Shown piece after piece: positions 62,723-64,000 of a DNA stretch of 64,000 nucleotides. Position numbers and translations under genes: made by a program. The stretch's first letter is position 1. The number at the start of each line of letters is the position of its first letter. This DNA is from Cerina litoralis (GTDB lineage: Bacteria; Bacteroidota; Bacteroidia; Flavobacteriales; Flavobacteriaceae). The notes under the pieces are model-generated. The model ran no database searches and was not told the DNA's origin. It saw only the letters and a program-made list of their open reading frames with translations. The DNA lies in the NCBI GenBank assembly GCA_022008415.1, contig JAIRBC010000006.1, positions 62,001 through 126,000 of the forward strand, in the 5' to 3' direction.

Positions 62723-63628
62723 ATGGGAAAATATTTTTGTATTTTTTTCTTTTTTATTGTTTACCGTTCCATGGGACAACAAGAGGCGCAGTATACCCAA
62801 TTTATGTACAATATGAGTATAATAAATCCTGCGTATGTAGTTGATGACCCCGGATCTCTTCATATGGGTGCCCTTTACCGGACACAGTGGACCGGTGTGG
62901 AGGGAGCGCCTCGTACGGCAAACGTTTTTGCAAGAATGCCTCTTAACGAACAAAACGAGGTCGGGATCAATTTTGTGAATGACAACATCGGGAAAGTGCT
63001 TAAGGAAAATAAATTCAGTGCCGATTTTGCCCATATCCTGTCGTTGTCCAGAACCCTAAAGTTATCCCTCGGCATTAAGGCGGGCGTAAATAATCTGGCA
63101 TTCGATTTTTCTAATACCAATGTGAGTACCGACCCCACTTTTTCCAACACGAACAGTACTTTTTTGACCATTGGAGCGGGTGCCTTTTTGTATTCGGATA
63201 GTTTTTATATCGGATTTTCATCTCCCAATTTTTTGCCCAAGGATTTAGATGTAAACAAGGAGAGCCTATACGAAAAAAGCATGGCCCTTTATCTCACGGG
63301 AGGCTATGTTTTTGAGGTCAACGATTATATGAATCTTAAACCCTCCATGGTCATAATGCAGGAATTTGGCGCTCCCTTGTCCTTTGATGTCGCAATAAAT
63401 GCCGGTTTGTACGATAAATTCGAGATAGGTACATCCTATCGCTACCAAGATGCCGTTTCTATCCTTGCGGCATTCAGTGTAACCAAGAGTTTTAAAATAG
63501 GCTATGCCTACGATTACAATATTGGAAATGAGCTAAGCGAGTTTAGCAATGGTAGCCACGAGATAATATTATTGTATAATTTGGACTTTTTAAAATCGAG
63601 AAGATATACTTCTCCCCGATTTTTCTAA
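62723..63628 (+). CDS. PorP/SprF family T9SS outer-membrane protein
   Basis: 301 residues with signal peptide. QEAQYTQFMYNMSIINPAY near the start and repeated barrel strands (GALYRTQWTGVEGAPRTANVFA, SFKIGYAYDYNIG, HEIILLYNLDF) are typical of PorP/SprF. These proteins pair with large type B sorting-domain cargo and are needed for its secretion or anchoring. 3 bp after the cargo stop codon; likely co-transcribed with the OmpA/TPR gene following. Confidence 0.94.
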   Translation: MGKYFCIFFFFIVYRSMGQQEAQYTQFMYNMSIINPAYVVDDPGSLHMGALYRTQWTGVEGAPRTANVFARMPLNEQNEVGINFVNDNIGKVLKENKFSADFAHILSLSRTLKLSLGIKAGVNNLAFDFSNTNVSTDPTFSNTNSTFLTIGAGAFLYSDSFYIGFSSPNFLPKDLDVNKESLYEKSMALYLTGGYVFEVNDYMNLKPSMVIMQEFGAPLSFDVAINAGLYDKFEIGTSYRYQDAVSILAAFSVTKSFKIGYAYDYNIGNELSEFSNGSHEIILLYNLDFLKSRRYTSPRFF

Positions 63629-63632
63629 TTAT

Positions 63633-64000
63633 GAAACCACAATTCTACATATTGTTTTTGTTGATATTCGTCCAGATATCCTTTGGTCAACGGAAGAAGG
63701 CCGACAGGTTTTTTGATAGCGGGGACTATATCCGAGCATCGGAAATCTACGAAGGGGAACTTAAAAAGAACAACAGTAAGGAAATCTTGGAAAAATTATC
63801 GGACTGCTACTTTAACATTTATAAATACGAAGACGGGCTTCGGGTATTGGCTCCCTTGGTTACTGGTAATTTCAAGGAAGTCGATAAATACTACGACAAC
63901 AGGTACAACTTTATGTACTCCCAATTTCTTTTTGCAACAGGGGACTACGAAAAGGCAATCAATTATTTGGTACTGTTTAAAAACAATCGGGGAATAAAAC
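63633..64000 (+). CDS. TPR-containing OmpA-type protein, 3' end cut by window
   Basis: ATG at 63633, open to the window end (122 codons). Signal peptide MKPQFYILFLLIFVQISFGQ, then helical TPR-like units (DRFFDSGDYIRASEIYEGELK, LSDCYFNIYKYEDGLRVLAPL, FATGDYEKAINYL). The usual third member of cargo-PorP trios has TPRs then an OmpA domain that grips peptidoglycan; the OmpA part would lie beyond 64000. 4 bp after the PorP gene. Confidence 0.85.

Overview
This window is bacterial chromosome from the Bacteroidota, almost certainly family Flavobacteriaceae. The signs are gldD and gldE (gliding motility), type IX secretion (T9SS) proteins with type A and type B sorting domains, a PorP/SprF protein, TAnnTTTG-type promoter boxes, A-rich leaders instead of Shine-Dalgarno sites, and a flexirubin-type pigment cluster. 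No rRNA gene is present and I recognised no tRNA gene, so I do not name a genus. The sulfatase and the sulfate/sugar-type genes would suit a marine, polysaccharide-using flavobacterium, but that is inference.

Layout. 0-9.6 kb is mixed core content: a secreted DUF1800/DUF1501 pair, metG, a stress-type lipoprotein, tex, a short ssb paralogue and an SdpI-family membrane protein. 9.8-28.7 kb (minus strand) is the left arm of a flexirubin / aryl-polyene-type cluster: AMP ligase, Ntn-hydrolase-type acyltransferase, JmjC-like cupin, CrtI-like desaturase, MMPL exporter fused to an acyltransferase, GT2-DUF2062, a serpin, FabZ-like dehydratase, beta-barrel protein, lipoprotein, LolA-like carrier, NodB deacetylase, a degenerate ketosynthase (CLF-like) and an active ketosynthase. 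29.0-36.2 kb is a core or accessory block: hup, a 29-residue ribosome-type protein, rng, sugar MFS, recX, ferritin, a small Lys/Cys-rich protein and a sulfatase. 36.3-53.7 kb is the right arm: halogenase-like flavoprotein, tyrosine ammonia-lyase, WG-repeat protein, ketoreductase, ketosynthase, ACP, acyltransferase, DarA, DarB, two hotdog proteins, a BtrH-domain protein, an ABC exporter, thioesterase, ketosynthase, a ketosynthase-like protein and a second ACP. 53.7-64 kb returns to core genes: mutY-ssb-gldE-gldD, a lipoprotein, a DUF4199 protein, rplU-rpmA, then a T9SS trio (large type B cargo, PorP/SprF, TPR/OmpA-type protein cut by the window end).

How the genes work together. The ammonia-lyase should make 4-coumarate from tyrosine. 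The AMP ligase loads it on an ACP, and iterative ketosynthase/CLF, ketoreductase and hotdog dehydratases extend it to an aryl polyene. DarB and DarA build the dialkylresorcinol. An acyltransferase (LpxL-like, PlsC-like or the Ntn-hydrolase) joins the two as an ester. The halogenase-like and CrtI-like flavoproteins may tailor the product, and the MMPL, LolA and lipoprotein set plus the ABC pair may carry it to the outer membrane. The individual enzyme roles follow from family resemblance; the substrate assignments are inference.

Besides the cluster, the most interesting signals are: a near-identical promoter-plus-leader block with a GTG start shared by four genes; a strong potential RNA structure that covers the start codon of the small Lys/Cys-rich protein; complementary loss of catalytic residues among the three hotdog dehydratases; and several tracts of 7-bp-period repeats scattered through the cluster junctions, one overlapping the 5' end of a lipoprotein gene.
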